A DNA stretch of 64,000 bases from Sedimentisphaerales bacterium (GCA_016931715.1 JAFGEF010000038.1:1-64000), one strand, 5' to 3'; shown: positions 1 through 8,481, counted from the stretch's first letter. A program made the numbers and translations. Notes: generated by a model from the sequence alone, not told the origin.

Positions 1-99
1 CGCGATATTAAATTCCAGCCGTCTTCTATTTCATCAGGCAGATTTCACTCCTGTAAACAATTGTACCGGACACCGTTTCGGTTTCCCTAACAAAATCCC

Positions 100-1008
100 T
101 TATATCTTCCAGCTAAGATTCTCTCTCTTTAGCTCCTTACGAATGTCCTTTTTTAGTCCGTCGAGTTCCTTGGCAAGCTTAGGCAATCGTTTGTCATGTT
201 TATCGTATTTCGTTGTGCTACTCTTAAAAAGTTCATATAAAACTCGCCGAGCTTTTAAGTACAATCGATAATTGTGATAATTAATCGCAATCACTATGAA
301 ATCGCTTAGCGCGTTCTTTATAGCGCTGAGTATTCTATAGCTCTTGTTTTCTTCAACACTTAGGTCATGAACAAATTCGAGTGTATCTATTGCTTCGAGG
401 ATATCTCGTTCATCACTCTTTCGAAGTGGAACACCAATAGGATTCCCAAGATATCCGAAAAACTTGGGAAGTGATTTAGCGAGTGCGACAGGTTTGTTTA
501 CTTCGGAAATTGCTGAAAGAGCAAAGGCAAAACCAAGATGCTCGATTATTTCTGTTTGTATCCCTTCTAAAATTGCAAGTTGCCATAGATTCTCGAATCC
601 AGTTTCAAAAAAAGTCTTATTAGAGTCTTTAGCACTAAGCATACGGTAAATGAGTGCTTTTGCTTCGTATACAAATAATTGTCGCTCGATTTTGGGAACG
701 CGTTTGGTTTTCTGGATATAGTGGAAGCCATGTTCCTTCTTAATGATGTTTTCCCATTCTTTCTTGTAAAGTTTTAGTTCTAAGGAAGAGTAAGATTTAC
801 CCAATCCACGTGTTCCTGTAACGCGGCTGTGGCAGTCTAAGCAAAGAATGCTGAGATTCGAAATATCATTGTTGCTATTGTCACCATCTATGTGATGAAT
901 CTGAACATCTTTCCCTTTGTCATGACATATGCAACATGTATGTCGATTCAGAAAAAGAACTTCAACTTCACATGATTTTGGAATGAACTTTCTCATTTTT
1001 TTATTCAT
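100..1008 (-). CDS. HNH endonuclease domain protein
   Basis: 302 residues. The N-terminus holds a zinc-supported HNH nuclease module: C25-x2-C28, the paired histidines H38-H39 followed by DG, an asparagine near residue 51, and C56-x2-C59-H60. This order is that of HNH domains in which four cysteines hold a structural zinc and the first His pair is catalytic. The remaining 240 residues are helical and charged; I do not recognise a second family. The ATG lies 12 bases before a second in-frame ATG (M5); no clear Shine-Dalgarno precedes either. It sits alone, transcribed leftward. It could be a stand-alone defence or homing-type nuclease; no cognate methyltransferase is beside it. Certain about the HNH motif, unsure about role. 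Confidence 0.8.
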   Translation of the reverse strand: MNKKMRKFIPKSCEVEVLFLNRHTCCICHDKGKDVQIHHIDGDNSNNDISNLSILCLDCHSRVTGTRGLGKSYSSLELKLYKKEWENIIKKEHGFHYIQKTKRVPKIERQLFVYEAKALIYRMLSAKDSNKTFFETGFENLWQLAILEGIQTEIIEHLGFAFALSAISEVNKPVALAKSLPKFFGYLGNPIGVPLRKSDERDILEAIDTLEFVHDLSVEENKSYRILSAIKNALSDFIVIAINYHNYRLYLKARRVLYELFKSSTTKYDKHDKRLPKLAKELDGLKKDIRKELKRENLSWKI

Positions 1009-1319
1009 CTATCTTTATATATTTTCCATATAACATCCCACGCCTTCCATTATAAACCAAGAAAGCACAAACGGCAAAGCTTCTTCAAAGTAAGTCAAAT
1101 CTCAGAGAGTAAGTATATAAGGAGTGACCATGCAAAGCAAGTAAAAATGTAAAAGGTAAAAAGGAAAAAAATGACAAGTTAGACATGAATATTATGAAGA
1201 TTGCCGCGTCAGCCTTTCAGCCTAATCGCAATGACAATATTTATCAGATTCCTCGACAAGCTCGGAATGACAATGGACGGGGAAGGTAGATTATATTCCT
1301 GCCGGAAATGTGCGAGAAA
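1009..1319. other. Intergenic region between HNH gene and YkgJ gene
   Basis: 311 bases with no supported gene. Near 1245-1278 there is a segment containing CTCGACAAGCTCGGAATGAC, a short motif of the kind often dispersed in intergenic DNA of environmental bacteria. I see no promoter or terminator with confidence. Confidence 0.4.
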
Positions 1320-1997
1320 TCACGGTGAAATGGCGAAATCCCAGTTCATTTGAATTGCAAGCCAGTGAGGAAGGAGCATTATCGAACGAGAGAAATCGAG
1401 GCCTGCTTTTTCGATTTGATTTTTTATCGCCATTGAAAACGGATTCGCAGCAGTGACAATGGAAGTCAGAACAACCGGAGTGTCCTGGGTAGATATATTT
1501 TTGCTTGACGCTAAGCACAAAATCGGATTCGTGCAGACAAAATGCGTTCGACATATAACGGGCCTGACGGGATAGGCGATGCATGCGCCATTGACCAGCA
1601 GGGGACAGCAATGTTCGTAATTTGAAAAATCTGTCTTGCCGTCGATACTAATGAATGGGTATCTGCCCGGTCTGGAACTGTCCCATGCGTGCCATCGCTG
1701 AGTTCGTATCCGAAGGTCGCTTATCTGCTCTGCCGACAATTCCTGTTTGATATATTGTGCAAGGGTGTGTGCTTCTGCAATGTTCATAGGGATATGAAAC
1801 CGGCAGCAGTAAGAACATTCCAGTTTGCAAGATGGAATGATACCATCCTCGCTGCGCAGCCGCTCCAGTTCGCGTGCAGTCGCTTCATCCATCGCAAGGT
1901 ATGCGTCCCTGACGAATTTCTCTTGCGGCGTAATAGCAATATCAGTTCCGAATTCATCAGAAACCATAGCGGAATTTGTATTCTCAATCAAGTTCAT
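1320..1997 (-). CDS. YkgJ-family cysteine-cluster protein
   Basis: 225 residues. It contains the hallmark pattern of the YkgJ (zinc- or iron-chelating) family: C57-x3-C61-x2-C64-C65 in the first half, then C130-C131, C139, C149 and C155 in a segment reading CPLLVNGACIAYPVRPVICR. Members are thought to bind Zn2+ or an Fe-S cluster; their cellular role is mostly unknown. The start is supported by AAGGAC a few bases upstream of the ATG. There is no signal peptide or membrane segment, so it is probably cytoplasmic. It is a single gene with the same orientation as its neighbours but too far from them to be a clear operon member. Confidence 0.85.
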   Translation of the reverse strand: MNLIENTNSAMVSDEFGTDIAITPQEKFVRDAYLAMDEATARELERLRSEDGIIPSCKLECSYCCRFHIPMNIAEAHTLAQYIKQELSAEQISDLRIRTQRWHAWDSSRPGRYPFISIDGKTDFSNYEHCCPLLVNGACIAYPVRPVICRTHFVCTNPILCLASSKNISTQDTPVVLTSIVTAANPFSMAIKNQIEKAGLDFSRSIMLLPHWLAIQMNWDFAISP

Positions 1998-2120
1998 CCT
2001 TGTCCTTTTTAGACATTAATGTATATACGAAGAAAAAAGCCGGACAGCCGTGAGCAGCAGCGGATAAAGAAAAAATTAAACTCCCTCCTTTACATCAAAA
2101 AGGTGCTCTATCGAGTCGGT

Positions 2121-2288
2121 TTATGAAGTCGGATGGTGATATGGGATTTTCTGCAAACGAACCGACTGAGCTTCCTTCTCGCGATGTATGTGGCAATAAG
2201 ACTCATGATTATATATACTCAAGATGCGATTGCAGTTTGGATACGCACATTTTCTTCCTTCAGCCGAAGTTTTTAATACTTTTACCAT
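2121..2288 (-). CDS. Small zinc-binding-like protein (55 aa)
   Basis: The start is taken at the ATG ending at 2288 because TTAGGAG lies 5-6 bases upstream; the open frame extends 8 codons further, but without a ribosome binding site. The 55-residue product has the pattern C-x4-C-x11-C-x2-H (CAYPNCNRILSIYN followed by YCHIHR), which could hold one zinc ion. The rest is basic and polar with no membrane segment. I do not recognise a named family. The excellent ribosome binding site and the compact metal-binding motif make it a credible gene rather than a chance frame. Confidence 0.65.
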   Translation of the reverse strand: MVKVLKTSAEGRKCAYPNCNRILSIYNHESYCHIHREKEAQSVRLQKIPYHHPTS

Positions 2289-2448
2289 CGTTTCTCCTAA
2301 TATGTAAATCACAAAATGGATAAGCTGGAAAGGTTAGTTGTCTTCGCCTGATGCTTAAAGAGTTCTAATCTTTATAAATATACATAGAGTATATCACTTT
2401 TTTGGACTTTTTCAATCAATTTTTCTTATTTTTTCTATTTTTATTGTT

Positions 2449-3330
2449 CTACGTGCCTTCGGGTATTTTGGAAGGAACCGGACGAGGCCTGGTTCCCAAT
2501 CTGACCGCCCACCATACGGTTATGAACATAAGCACGAAAAAGATAGCCACAATACTAATTATCAAGCCGAGAAAATCCGCTTTCGAGAGATTTCCAATAA
2601 ACGACATCGGCCGTCCTTCGAGAGCAATCTTTTCGAGCGGTTCCTTCAGAATGAGCAAATCTTTCATTGGTTTTTCAAGCAGCGATACATTATTGAGAGA
2701 GTCTTTCAGCGCGGCGACTTGAATCATTGGCTCGTGCAATTGAGCCAGATTCTTCATAGGCTCATCGAGAGCGGCAACGCTTTCCATCGTCTGTTTCAAT
2801 CCGGCTACGTCACGAAGCGGCTGATTGAGCTGTGATACCGATTTCAAATCCGACTGGAGACCTGCAACCTGAATCATCGGGTCTTTCAGGTTCGCAACAT
2901 TCTCCATCGGCTCGCGCAGAAGAGCAGCTTTTTCCATAGGCCCGCTGAGACCGGCGACTGCTTCCATGTTTTTCTGCAAACCAGCAACCTGCCACAGCGG
3001 CTCGTTCAAATCTGCGACCTGCGCCATCATCGTTCGGAGGCCGGAGAGATTTTCCATCGAACCTTTGAGTTTGGCAACTTCATCCAGCTTCGTATTCAGA
3101 GCGGCCAGATCCTGCATAGGTTCTTTAAGTGAATTGACTTCCTTCAGGCTCGATTCGAGGCTTTCCATATTCTTCTTTGCAGCCGCGACTGCTTCACGGT
3201 GTTTTTCTATCGACTGGCCTGCAGCCTTGATGGTTTCGGTATTCTCCTGAATAAGTTTATTCATCCCGCAACCAAATCCCAGCGCAACAATCAGCGACAT
3301 AACTATATAAAATCTCACTTTTGTTTTCAT
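2449..3330 (-). CDS. Membrane protein built from 10-residue repeats
   Basis: 293 residues. Residues 5-20 form a hydrophobic export signal ending in GFGC, possibly a weak lipobox (C21). Residues 22-67 are a charged helical lead-in. Residues 68-247 are about 18 consecutive decapeptides with the consensus L-x-x-P-M-x-x-V-A-x (for example LREPMENVAN, LKDPMIQVAG, LHEPMIQVAA). Residues 253-275 are a strong transmembrane helix followed by a short Arg/Pro-rich tail. The ATG is preceded by AAGGAG at ideal spacing. So the repeat tract would lie outside the cytoplasm, anchored at the C-terminus and perhaps also by lipid at the N-terminus. The family is unknown to me. The following gene upstream (3396-3728) is also a small membrane protein in the same direction, so the two may be co-transcribed. 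Confidence 0.8.
   Translation of the reverse strand: MKTKVRFYIVMSLIVALGFGCGMNKLIQENTETIKAAGQSIEKHREAVAAAKKNMESLESSLKEVNSLKEPMQDLAALNTKLDEVAKLKGSMENLSGLRTMMAQVADLNEPLWQVAGLQKNMEAVAGLSGPMEKAALLREPMENVANLKDPMIQVAGLQSDLKSVSQLNQPLRDVAGLKQTMESVAALDEPMKNLAQLHEPMIQVAALKDSLNNVSLLEKPMKDLLILKEPLEKIALEGRPMSFIGNLSKADFLGLIISIVAIFFVLMFITVWWAVRLGTRPRPVPSKIPEGT
2590..3129 (-). repeat. Tandem 30-bp coding repeats (10-residue units)
   Basis: About 18 diverged 30-base units in frame encode the decapeptide L-x-x-(P)-M/L-x-x-V/L-A-x. Phase is never lost: every unit starts with Leu (only the last does not) and carries Met or Leu at position 5. The DNA units are too diverged to be recent slippage products, so protein-level selection is keeping the period. 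Confidence 0.85.
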
Positions 3331-3395
3331 AGCTCTATCTCCTTGTCGTAATTAACAAACACATATATTTTGATTTAAATATGTATGGTAACATT

Positions 3396-3728
3396 TCAAT
3401 TATTGTTGTAAGACCAGCCGCAGGAGGGGCATTTAGCCGCATCAGGTGGAATTGTCTTGCCGCACTTGAGGCAGGATTCCGGATAATCTCTGGGAGCCAT
3501 TTCAATATCTTCCGGCTGTTTAGCTTCCTGTTTAACCTTGTATATTACATATACTAAAGCTCCTATCGCGCCGGTGAGCAATAACACAGCCACCCAGACA
3601 GGTTTATCATACTTACCGGGGAAAGAATCATCACTTTGTGTCATTAAGTCGATAAATTGTCTGAGCCAGAATAAAAAAAGTAAAACAGCAACAATAACGA
3701 CCAATAAGGGTAAAAGTGCGGCTGCCAT
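3396..3728 (-). CDS. Two-TM protein with PLDc_N-like helix pair and zinc ribbon
   Basis: 110 residues. TM1 is roughly residues 3-22 and TM2 roughly 44-63; the second begins DKPVWVAVLLL, resembling the PLDc_N (cardiolipin synthase-like N-terminal) membrane module. The C-terminal tail carries a zinc ribbon, C86-x2-C89 and C100-x2-C103. TTGGAG precedes the ATG by 8 bases. It probably sits in the inner membrane with the ribbon in the cytoplasm. The function is unknown; the same combination of short hydrophobic module and zinc ribbon is common in small bacterial membrane proteins. The repeat protein at 2449-3330 follows about 65 bases downstream and may share its transcript. Confidence 0.75.
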   Translation of the reverse strand: MAAALLPLLVVIVAVLLFLFWLRQFIDLMTQSDDSFPGKYDKPVWVAVLLLTGAIGALVYVIYKVKQEAKQPEDIEMAPRDYPESCLKCGKTIPPDAAKCPSCGWSYNNN

Positions 3729-3967
3729 GTTTAGTCTCCAATTAATTATATTTTTTCTATATAATGTCTTGCTCTTTTCTGTTCCTTCATAAACAGCACA
3801 GGCTTTTCGCCCATCCTGCGAAGCTTGTGTACTGTTATTTCAAAGTTGCTCGAATCTCGATATTCAAGTATATCTGCTGTATTTATTACGGGCAAGGGAG
3901 AAAATAAAATATTCGAATATTTCATTTGGGAGTCTATGGTATCGTTAATCGCAAGTTCACAAATAAA

Positions 3968-3981
3968 TACATATATATGTA
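3968..3981. promoter_or_regulatory. 14-bp perfect palindrome upstream of brnT, candidate operator
   Basis: TACATATATATGTA is perfectly self-complementary and ends 8 bases before the -35 hexamer of the brnT promoter. BrnA-type antitoxins are ribbon-helix-helix autorepressors, so an operator is expected near here; that this is the site is inference. Confidence 0.4.
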
Positions 3982-3989
3982 AATTTATA

Positions 3990-4018
3990 TTGCATTTTGT
4001 ATGTATAACTGATATAAT
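3990..4018 (+). promoter_or_regulatory. Sigma-70-like promoter of brnT, leaderless geometry
   Basis: TTGCAT at 3990-3995, exactly 17 bases of spacer, then consensus TATAAT at 4013-4018. The brnT ATG begins at 4025, six bases after the -10, so initiation should fall on or beside the A of the ATG. There is no room for a ribosome binding site. Confidence 0.75.
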
Positions 4019-4024
4019 ATAAAT

Positions 4025-4315
4025 ATGACTAAGACTCGTATTGAATGGGACAGTAAAAAAGACAGGTATAATCAGAAAAAGCATGGAATCGTTTTTTCAC
4101 ATGCACAATATGCATTTTCCGATCCATATCGTGTGATAGCAGAGGATATTAACCACAGTGATGAAGAAAAACGTTATTACTGTTTTGGGCAAGTTGGCGA
4201 TGGTATTTTAACGGTAAGGTTTACCCATCGCACGAGTGTTATCAGGATTATTGGTGCCGGATACTGGCGAAAGGGAAAAAGAATTTATGAAAAAGAAAAT
4301 AAAATACATGAATGA
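4025..4315 (+). CDS. brnT: BrnT-family ribonuclease toxin
   Basis: 96 residues with the BrnT fold signature: an N-terminal FxWDxxK-like stretch (IEWDSKKDRYNQKKHGIVF), the middle segment with DPYR, and the strand RYYCFGQVGDGILTVRFTHR leading to the conserved IRIIGA. BrnT toxins are RelE-like ribonucleases that stop translation; the partner BrnA binds and inhibits them and represses the operon. The next gene overlaps its 3' end and encodes a BrnA-like protein, which confirms the pair. The promoter predicts a leaderless message. There is no sign of truncation. Confidence 0.9.
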   Translation: MTKTRIEWDSKKDRYNQKKHGIVFSHAQYAFSDPYRVIAEDINHSDEEKRYYCFGQVGDGILTVRFTHRTSVIRIIGAGYWRKGKRIYEKENKIHE

Positions 4316-4532
4316 GCCTTTGGGCGAAATAAAAATAATAGAAGATTTTCTTCCTTCTCCAAGCGAACTTGCTTTTAATGAAGAGCAGGTTAAAGTAACT
4401 ATTGGATTGAGCAAGATGTCGGTTAATTTTTTCAAAGAGCAGGCAAAAAAGCATCATACACAATACCAAAAGATGATAAGGCGTCTTCTGGATATATATG
4501 TTTCACAAAATAAAGGACAAAAAACCGGCTGA
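4287..4532 (+). CDS. brnA: BrnA-family antitoxin
   Basis: 81 residues from the ATG at 4287; a second in-frame ATG at 4308 is also possible, and both overlap the end of brnT, indicating translational coupling. The C-terminal half (VKVTIGLSKMSVNFFKEQAK then YQKMIRRLLDIYV) is a ribbon-helix-helix DNA-binding motif as in BrnA. It is expected to neutralise BrnT by direct binding and to autoregulate the operon, possibly through the palindrome at 3968-3981. The gene ends 28 bases from the convergent hisF. Confidence 0.85.
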   Translation: MKKKIKYMNEPLGEIKIIEDFLPSPSELAFNEEQVKVTIGLSKMSVNFFKEQAKKHHTQYQKMIRRLLDIYVSQNKGQKTG

Positions 4533-4559
4533 CCATCTTTTAATATTTGTCTTTTCACT

Positions 4560-5324
4560 TTACAGGTTTACCGGTACGCCGCGATCGCGTAGATGTTCTT
4601 TTATTTGCCTGATACCGTAATTTCCGAAGTGCGTGATGGATGCCATAAGAACGGCATCTGCGCCGCCATCAATGATTGCATCGTAAAGATGTTCGAGCGT
4701 ACCTGCTCCGCCTGATGCTATTACAGGGATATTGACTGCCTCTGTCACAGCTTTGTTCAGCTCGTTGTCGTAACCTGCTTTCGTGCCGTCTGCGTCCATA
4801 CTTGTAAGCAGGATTTCGCCTGCTCCGAGTTTTTCCGCCTGAACAGCCCATTCGACAACATCAATATCAGTCGGCTCGGAGCCTGCTTTTACGCAGACCT
4901 GCCAGTGACCTTTTCGCTCTTTAGACTTTCGCGCATCAATTGCCAGCACGACGCACTGGTTTCCGAACCGCTGCGCCGCTTCGGCAAGCAAATCAGGATT
5001 ATCAACTGCGGCGGTGTTGACGGAAACTTTTTCCGCGCCGCTTCGAAGCAGTTCGTCAATCTGCTCAACAGTCCGGATGCCGCCGCCGACTGTGAAGGGA
5101 ATGAAGACGTTCTCGGCAACTTTTCTAACGAGGTCAACTATCGTCTTTCGCGAGCGAATCGTTGCGGTTATATCGAGAAACACAAGTTCATCGGCCCCTT
5201 CGTCACTATATCTTGCACCAAGCTCGACAGGATCGCCTGCATCGCGAAGATTCAGGAAATTTACGCCCTTAACAACACGGTTATCTTTTACATCGAGACA
5301 TGGAATTATTCTTCTTGTCAGCAT
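4560..5324 (-). CDS. hisF: Imidazole glycerol phosphate synthase subunit HisF
   Basis: 254 residues, full length. This is the (beta/alpha)8-barrel cyclase half of the IGP synthase. It uses ammonia made by HisH to convert PRFAR to imidazole glycerol phosphate and AICAR in histidine synthesis. Seen: the N-terminus [17 protein letters not shown] with catalytic Asp11, the second catalytic Asp in [10 protein letters not shown] near residue 130, and phosphate-binding VGGGIRT and ASGGAGT loops. It starts two bases after hisH ends, so the two subunits are co-translated. hisD lies apart at 44-45.5 kb, so the pathway genes are scattered. Confidence 0.98.
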   Translation of the reverse strand: MLTRRIIPCLDVKDNRVVKGVNFLNLRDAGDPVELGARYSDEGADELVFLDITATIRSRKTIVDLVRKVAENVFIPFTVGGGIRTVEQIDELLRSGAEKVSVNTAAVDNPDLLAEAAQRFGNQCVVLAIDARKSKERKGHWQVCVKAGSEPTDIDVVEWAVQAEKLGAGEILLTSMDADGTKAGYDNELNKAVTEAVNIPVIASGGAGTLEHLYDAIIDGGADAVLMASITHFGNYGIRQIKEHLRDRGVPVNL

Positions 5325-5326
5325 TA

Positions 5327-5935
5327 TTAAGATACTCGCTTACAAATGTTATAGAAATTCTGTAATACCTGCAATCCGGCCCGGCTGCTTTTTTCCGGGT
5401 GGAACTGAGTGCCGTAAATGTTGGCTTTCTGCACGGATGCGACAATGTCCAGGCCATATTCGGTATATGCTATTTTCGCCTCGTCGTCTTTCGGCTCTGC
5501 ATGGAACGAATGCGCGAAGTAAAAATGCTTCTCATCTCCGAGTCCTTTGAATAAGTCCATCCCCTGCGGGAATTTGACCAGGTTCCAGCCCATGTGCGGG
5601 ACGACTCTTCCCTGCGGGATGGCAACAACATTGCCGGAGATAAGACCAAGACCTTTATGAAGTCCGTATTCAGAGCTGGTTTCAAAAAGCATTTGGTAGC
5701 CAACACATATTCCGAGCAGCGGCTTGCCTTGCAGTGCAACTTCTTTTATCACATCTGCGAGAGAGCCCAACGCGTTTACGGCGTAACCAAAGGCAGCTAC
5801 GCCCGGCAGTATAAGACCGGATGCACTCCGTATCACTTGCTTGTCTTTGCTTAATACAACTTTACAGCCAATGTGCCGAAATGCGTTGCAGACGCTTTTT
5901 ACATTTCCTATGTTATAATCGATTACTGCTATCAT
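5327..5935 (-). CDS. hisH: Imidazole glycerol phosphate synthase glutaminase subunit HisH
   Basis: 202 residues, full length. Class I glutamine amidotransferase that supplies ammonia to HisF. The catalytic triad is visible: C77 in [14 protein letters not shown]179 and E181 in TQFHPEKS. The oxyanion region GVAAFG (usually PGVGAFG) is conserved apart from G to A. First gene of the hisH-hisF pair, with a two-base gap to hisF. A long AT-rich intergenic region lies upstream and must contain its promoter. Confidence 0.97.
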   Translation of the reverse strand: MIAVIDYNIGNVKSVCNAFRHIGCKVVLSKDKQVIRSASGLILPGVAAFGYAVNALGSLADVIKEVALQGKPLLGICVGYQMLFETSSEYGLHKGLGLISGNVVAIPQGRVVPHMGWNLVKFPQGMDLFKGLGDEKHFYFAHSFHAEPKDDEAKIAYTEYGLDIVASVQKANIYGTQFHPEKSSRAGLQVLQNFYNICKRVS

Positions 5936-6275
5936 CTTGATATTAAATCCAAAAGCTGCTCAATAGTCAAATGCGAACAGAAACATGCGTTTTAAAATAA
6001 ATGTGCATAATTACACATGGAAAATTTAAGTTTGACTGCAACTGCTTTATAATAAAGAGGTTATGTCAATATTTCATAAATTTAACAACCTTATAGAAGC
6101 TTCTTAAAAGAATTAAAAAAGTGTTTTTTAGTGGAATCACAAGTATAAATAAAATCATAGCTTAACGGAAATCGTTTGAACAGGTCGATAAAATAGGTAT
6201 AATATAACCGCGTTCTAATAGTATTTTAGTTCGCCTAATTTAAAAAGGATTCTGCAAAATTGAAGTTAGACATAT

Positions 6276-6318
6276 ATTGTATGAAGAAAATCGGTTTAAA
6301 AGATTTTTTTCATACAAT
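6276..6318. repeat. Hairpin inside the inverted-repeat element
   Basis: 6276-6292 pairs with 6302-6318 (17 positions, one G-U in RNA) around a 9-base loop. No long T-run follows directly. Confidence 0.6.
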
Positions 6319-6366
6319 CTGTTACATTGCTGTAACTAATTATTAATGAATATTTTAAGTTAATTG

Positions 6367-6413
6367 TTTAATAAAGAAAAAATTAAAAAATAAGCAATTT
6401 TTTCTTTATTAAA
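6367..6413. terminator. 18-bp AT-rich perfect hairpin
   Basis: 6367-6384 is the exact reverse complement of 6396-6413 with an 11-base loop. The arms contain A6 and T6 runs, so it could end transcription on either strand, but it has almost no G/C, which is weak for an intrinsic terminator. Confidence 0.4.
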
Positions 6414-6470
6414 GTATATCTAACTTCAATTTTGCAGAACTCATCTAATTTAAAGGGTAAGGAGAATAAA

Positions 6471-7151
6471 ATGGATTTTAGTATTCTTGCACAAACAGCA
6501 GGTGCAAGTCCAGGAGCCGCCGGACAGACAATAGTACCAGTAGATTTAATCTGGAAGCATATTATTACGCTTGATTTGATTGAAGCACTGACTTTCATAT
6601 CTTTCGGATCGGTTTGTCTTTTATACGGCTGGCGCGTTTTTAAGATATTAGTCGTAATTTGTTTCGGGCTTATCGGATTGATTCTCGGAATGACAGTAAC
6701 CGGACAGATTGTGGGTTTGAATAATCAGCTTGCCGGTGGTCTCATAGGTATGGGAGTTCTTGCGGTTCTTTCTGTTCCGATGATGAAGTGGGGGGTCAGT
6801 TTATTGGGCGCGGCGGCAGGTGCAATTATGGCCGCGGCAATTTGGTATGCATGTAATCTTCCTGAACAGTTTATCTGGACGGGTGCGCTTACGGGGCTTG
6901 TTGCGGGAGGTATGATTTCGTTTATTATTTTCAAGGTTTCAATAATGCTTTTCACCAGCCTTGGCGGGAGCATTTTGGTCTCAGCCGGTTCGATGGCGCT
7001 TTTATATCTCTACGAGAGAACAGCTCCGCAGATTCAGGAGTTTGTATTTGAGAAAAAATGGTTTCTGCCCATTGCGATTATTGTACCTACGATAATCGGG
7101 GTAATACTGCAGAATAAATTCTGCAAGGACTCGAAAGATTGGGAAATCTAA
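6471..7151 (+). CDS. Polytopic membrane protein, DUF4203/TMEM198-like
   Basis: 226 residues from the ATG at 6471, chosen because AAGGAG lies 7 bases upstream; the open frame extends 13 codons further without such a site and into the repeat element. About seven hydrophobic helices rich in Gly/Ala follow a short N-terminus. The second and third, FGSVCLLYGWRVFKILVV and FGLIGLILGMTVTG, resemble the DUF4203 (TMEM198-like) pattern of Gly-rich helices with a YG-R/K-F motif. The function of that family in bacteria is unknown. It stands alone and is convergent with the next gene. Confidence 0.6.
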   Translation: MDFSILAQTAGASPGAAGQTIVPVDLIWKHIITLDLIEALTFISFGSVCLLYGWRVFKILVVICFGLIGLILGMTVTGQIVGLNNQLAGGLIGMGVLAVLSVPMMKWGVSLLGAAAGAIMAAAIWYACNLPEQFIWTGALTGLVAGGMISFIIFKVSIMLFTSLGGSILVSAGSMALLYLYERTAPQIQEFVFEKKWFLPIAIIVPTIIGVILQNKFCKDSKDWEI

Positions 7152-7163
7152 AAGGTTTTCAGT

Positions 7164-8471
7164 TTATAATTCACCTTGACCGAGAAGCTTTTTTTGCTGC
7201 GTAATGAAAGCTGTCTGGCCTGGAAATTCTTTATCGATACTGTCGGTATCTGTTCTTTTGAGATTATATTCTCCGTTTGTTTTTATAATCCTGTTTTCAT
7301 CATCCAGATAAAACAATTCCTTTGCGGTCCTTCCATCAAGAAATTCGAGGGTGACTGTGTTAGAACTATTCACAGAGTTACTATCCGCCGGTTTAAATGA
7401 AAAAAAGGCAGGCGAAATTCGTCCGCCGCCGTCAATTATGTCAATAACGGCTTCTTTAACATTATTTTGAACAATACTGCTGATAAGTAATTCAAGAAAA
7501 ATACTTGGTACTATCTTCGAGCCGTTAAGATAGGATTTTTCATCATATTCATCGTAGATTTGATTAGCGACATTTATCGTTCCTGATTTGTTAAGAAAGA
7601 TTTTAGTGCCTATTTGCATGTTTCTTGTGATTGTTCGGCTTTGCCATGTATATGTACCGAGATTCTTATCGCACTGAAATAAAGTGAGCTGTTCCTGCGG
7701 ATTACGTCCGGTGAAAAACAGTTGGCTTGCTCCTCTTATACCGTACTGTTCATCATTAGTCGAATTACCAAGCAAATCGATGTTAAAACCAATGTTGCGA
7801 TTTCCGGAATCCTGAATAAAGAAACATGTCATTTGATTTTGAGTGTCTATGAGAGTATTAAGTCCCTTGCTTTGAATGTCTGTGACTATTTCAGTTCCGG
7901 TTTTAAGGGGATTATCTTCCCTGAAATCCAGGCTGTCTGTAACTTGCTTGAAGACTCTCTCGACAATATCTATCTCGAAGGTGATCTGAAATACTTCGAT
8001 AGTAACAGAACGATTGTTCGGCAACTCGGCGACGCCTATAAAAACAGAGAACGGCTGTTCCAGATGCGCCCATTGTATCGTCACATTTCCTTTTTGTATC
8101 TCGCCGGTTTTTATAACTGCTGCATTCGGGTCGTCAATATGCTGATTGAGCAGGGTTTTCAGGGTCATGTTTTGTGATGTAAAAAAATATCGGCAGTTTA
8201 CCGCCGCGACAGGCAAACCCGGATTAGTTGACAAATTGCTGCTTAATATAAAAACATTATTCTCATATTTCCATTGTTTAGCGGTTTGCCAGCCGTTTCC
8301 TGTAGGTATGGAGATTGACAGGCCCGCATGAGCCAGTTCTACCGGTTCGGATAACTCAAGAGTAGAATTTATGGAAACGACAAACTGGGCAATAAGAATA
8401 GATATAACAAACATGCCCAAAAAGGCAATCTTATCAGCTCCGAATCTCTTTAAATCATAAGTTTCATTCAT
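7164..8471 (-). CDS. Membrane-anchored protein of unknown function
   Basis: 435 residues from the ATG ending at 8471; the frame is open 24 codons further. I prefer the inner start because it gives a normal N-in anchor (TM about residues 17-36) and because a good promoter sits directly upstream. The remainder is a soluble extracytoplasmic region of mixed alpha/beta predicted content, with no motif I recognise; there are several NxS/T sequences but no repeats. It ends 12 bases from the convergent membrane protein gene at 6471-7151. No function is assigned. Confidence 0.65.
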   Translation of the reverse strand: MNETYDLKRFGADKIAFLGMFVISILIAQFVVSINSTLELSEPVELAHAGLSISIPTGNGWQTAKQWKYENNVFILSSNLSTNPGLPVAAVNCRYFFTSQNMTLKTLLNQHIDDPNAAVIKTGEIQKGNVTIQWAHLEQPFSVFIGVAELPNNRSVTIEVFQITFEIDIVERVFKQVTDSLDFREDNPLKTGTEIVTDIQSKGLNTLIDTQNQMTCFFIQDSGNRNIGFNIDLLGNSTNDEQYGIRGASQLFFTGRNPQEQLTLFQCDKNLGTYTWQSRTITRNMQIGTKIFLNKSGTINVANQIYDEYDEKSYLNGSKIVPSIFLELLISSIVQNNVKEAVIDIIDGGGRISPAFFSFKPADSNSVNSSNTVTLEFLDGRTAKELFYLDDENRIIKTNGEYNLKRTDTDSIDKEFPGQTAFITQQKKLLGQGEL

Positions 8472-8481
8472 ACAATATAAA

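Larger units (their letters stand above)
6250..6439. mobile_element. MITE-like 190-bp element with 21-bp terminal inverted repeats
   Basis: In the 535-base gene-free region 5936-6470, positions 6250-6270 (starting TTCTGCAAAATTGAAG) are the exact reverse complement of 6419-6439. The enclosed 148 bases are AT-rich, non-coding, and hold two further hairpins. Small size, perfect termini and lack of a gene fit a miniature inverted-repeat element; a structured RNA or regulatory leader for the next gene is the alternative. I could not define a target-site duplication. Confidence 0.55.

Noticed and set aside
5014..5550. 178-codon plus-strand frame across hisF and hisH
   Set aside because: Antisense of two certain genes; low-complexity Ser/Arg composition typical of a shadow frame.
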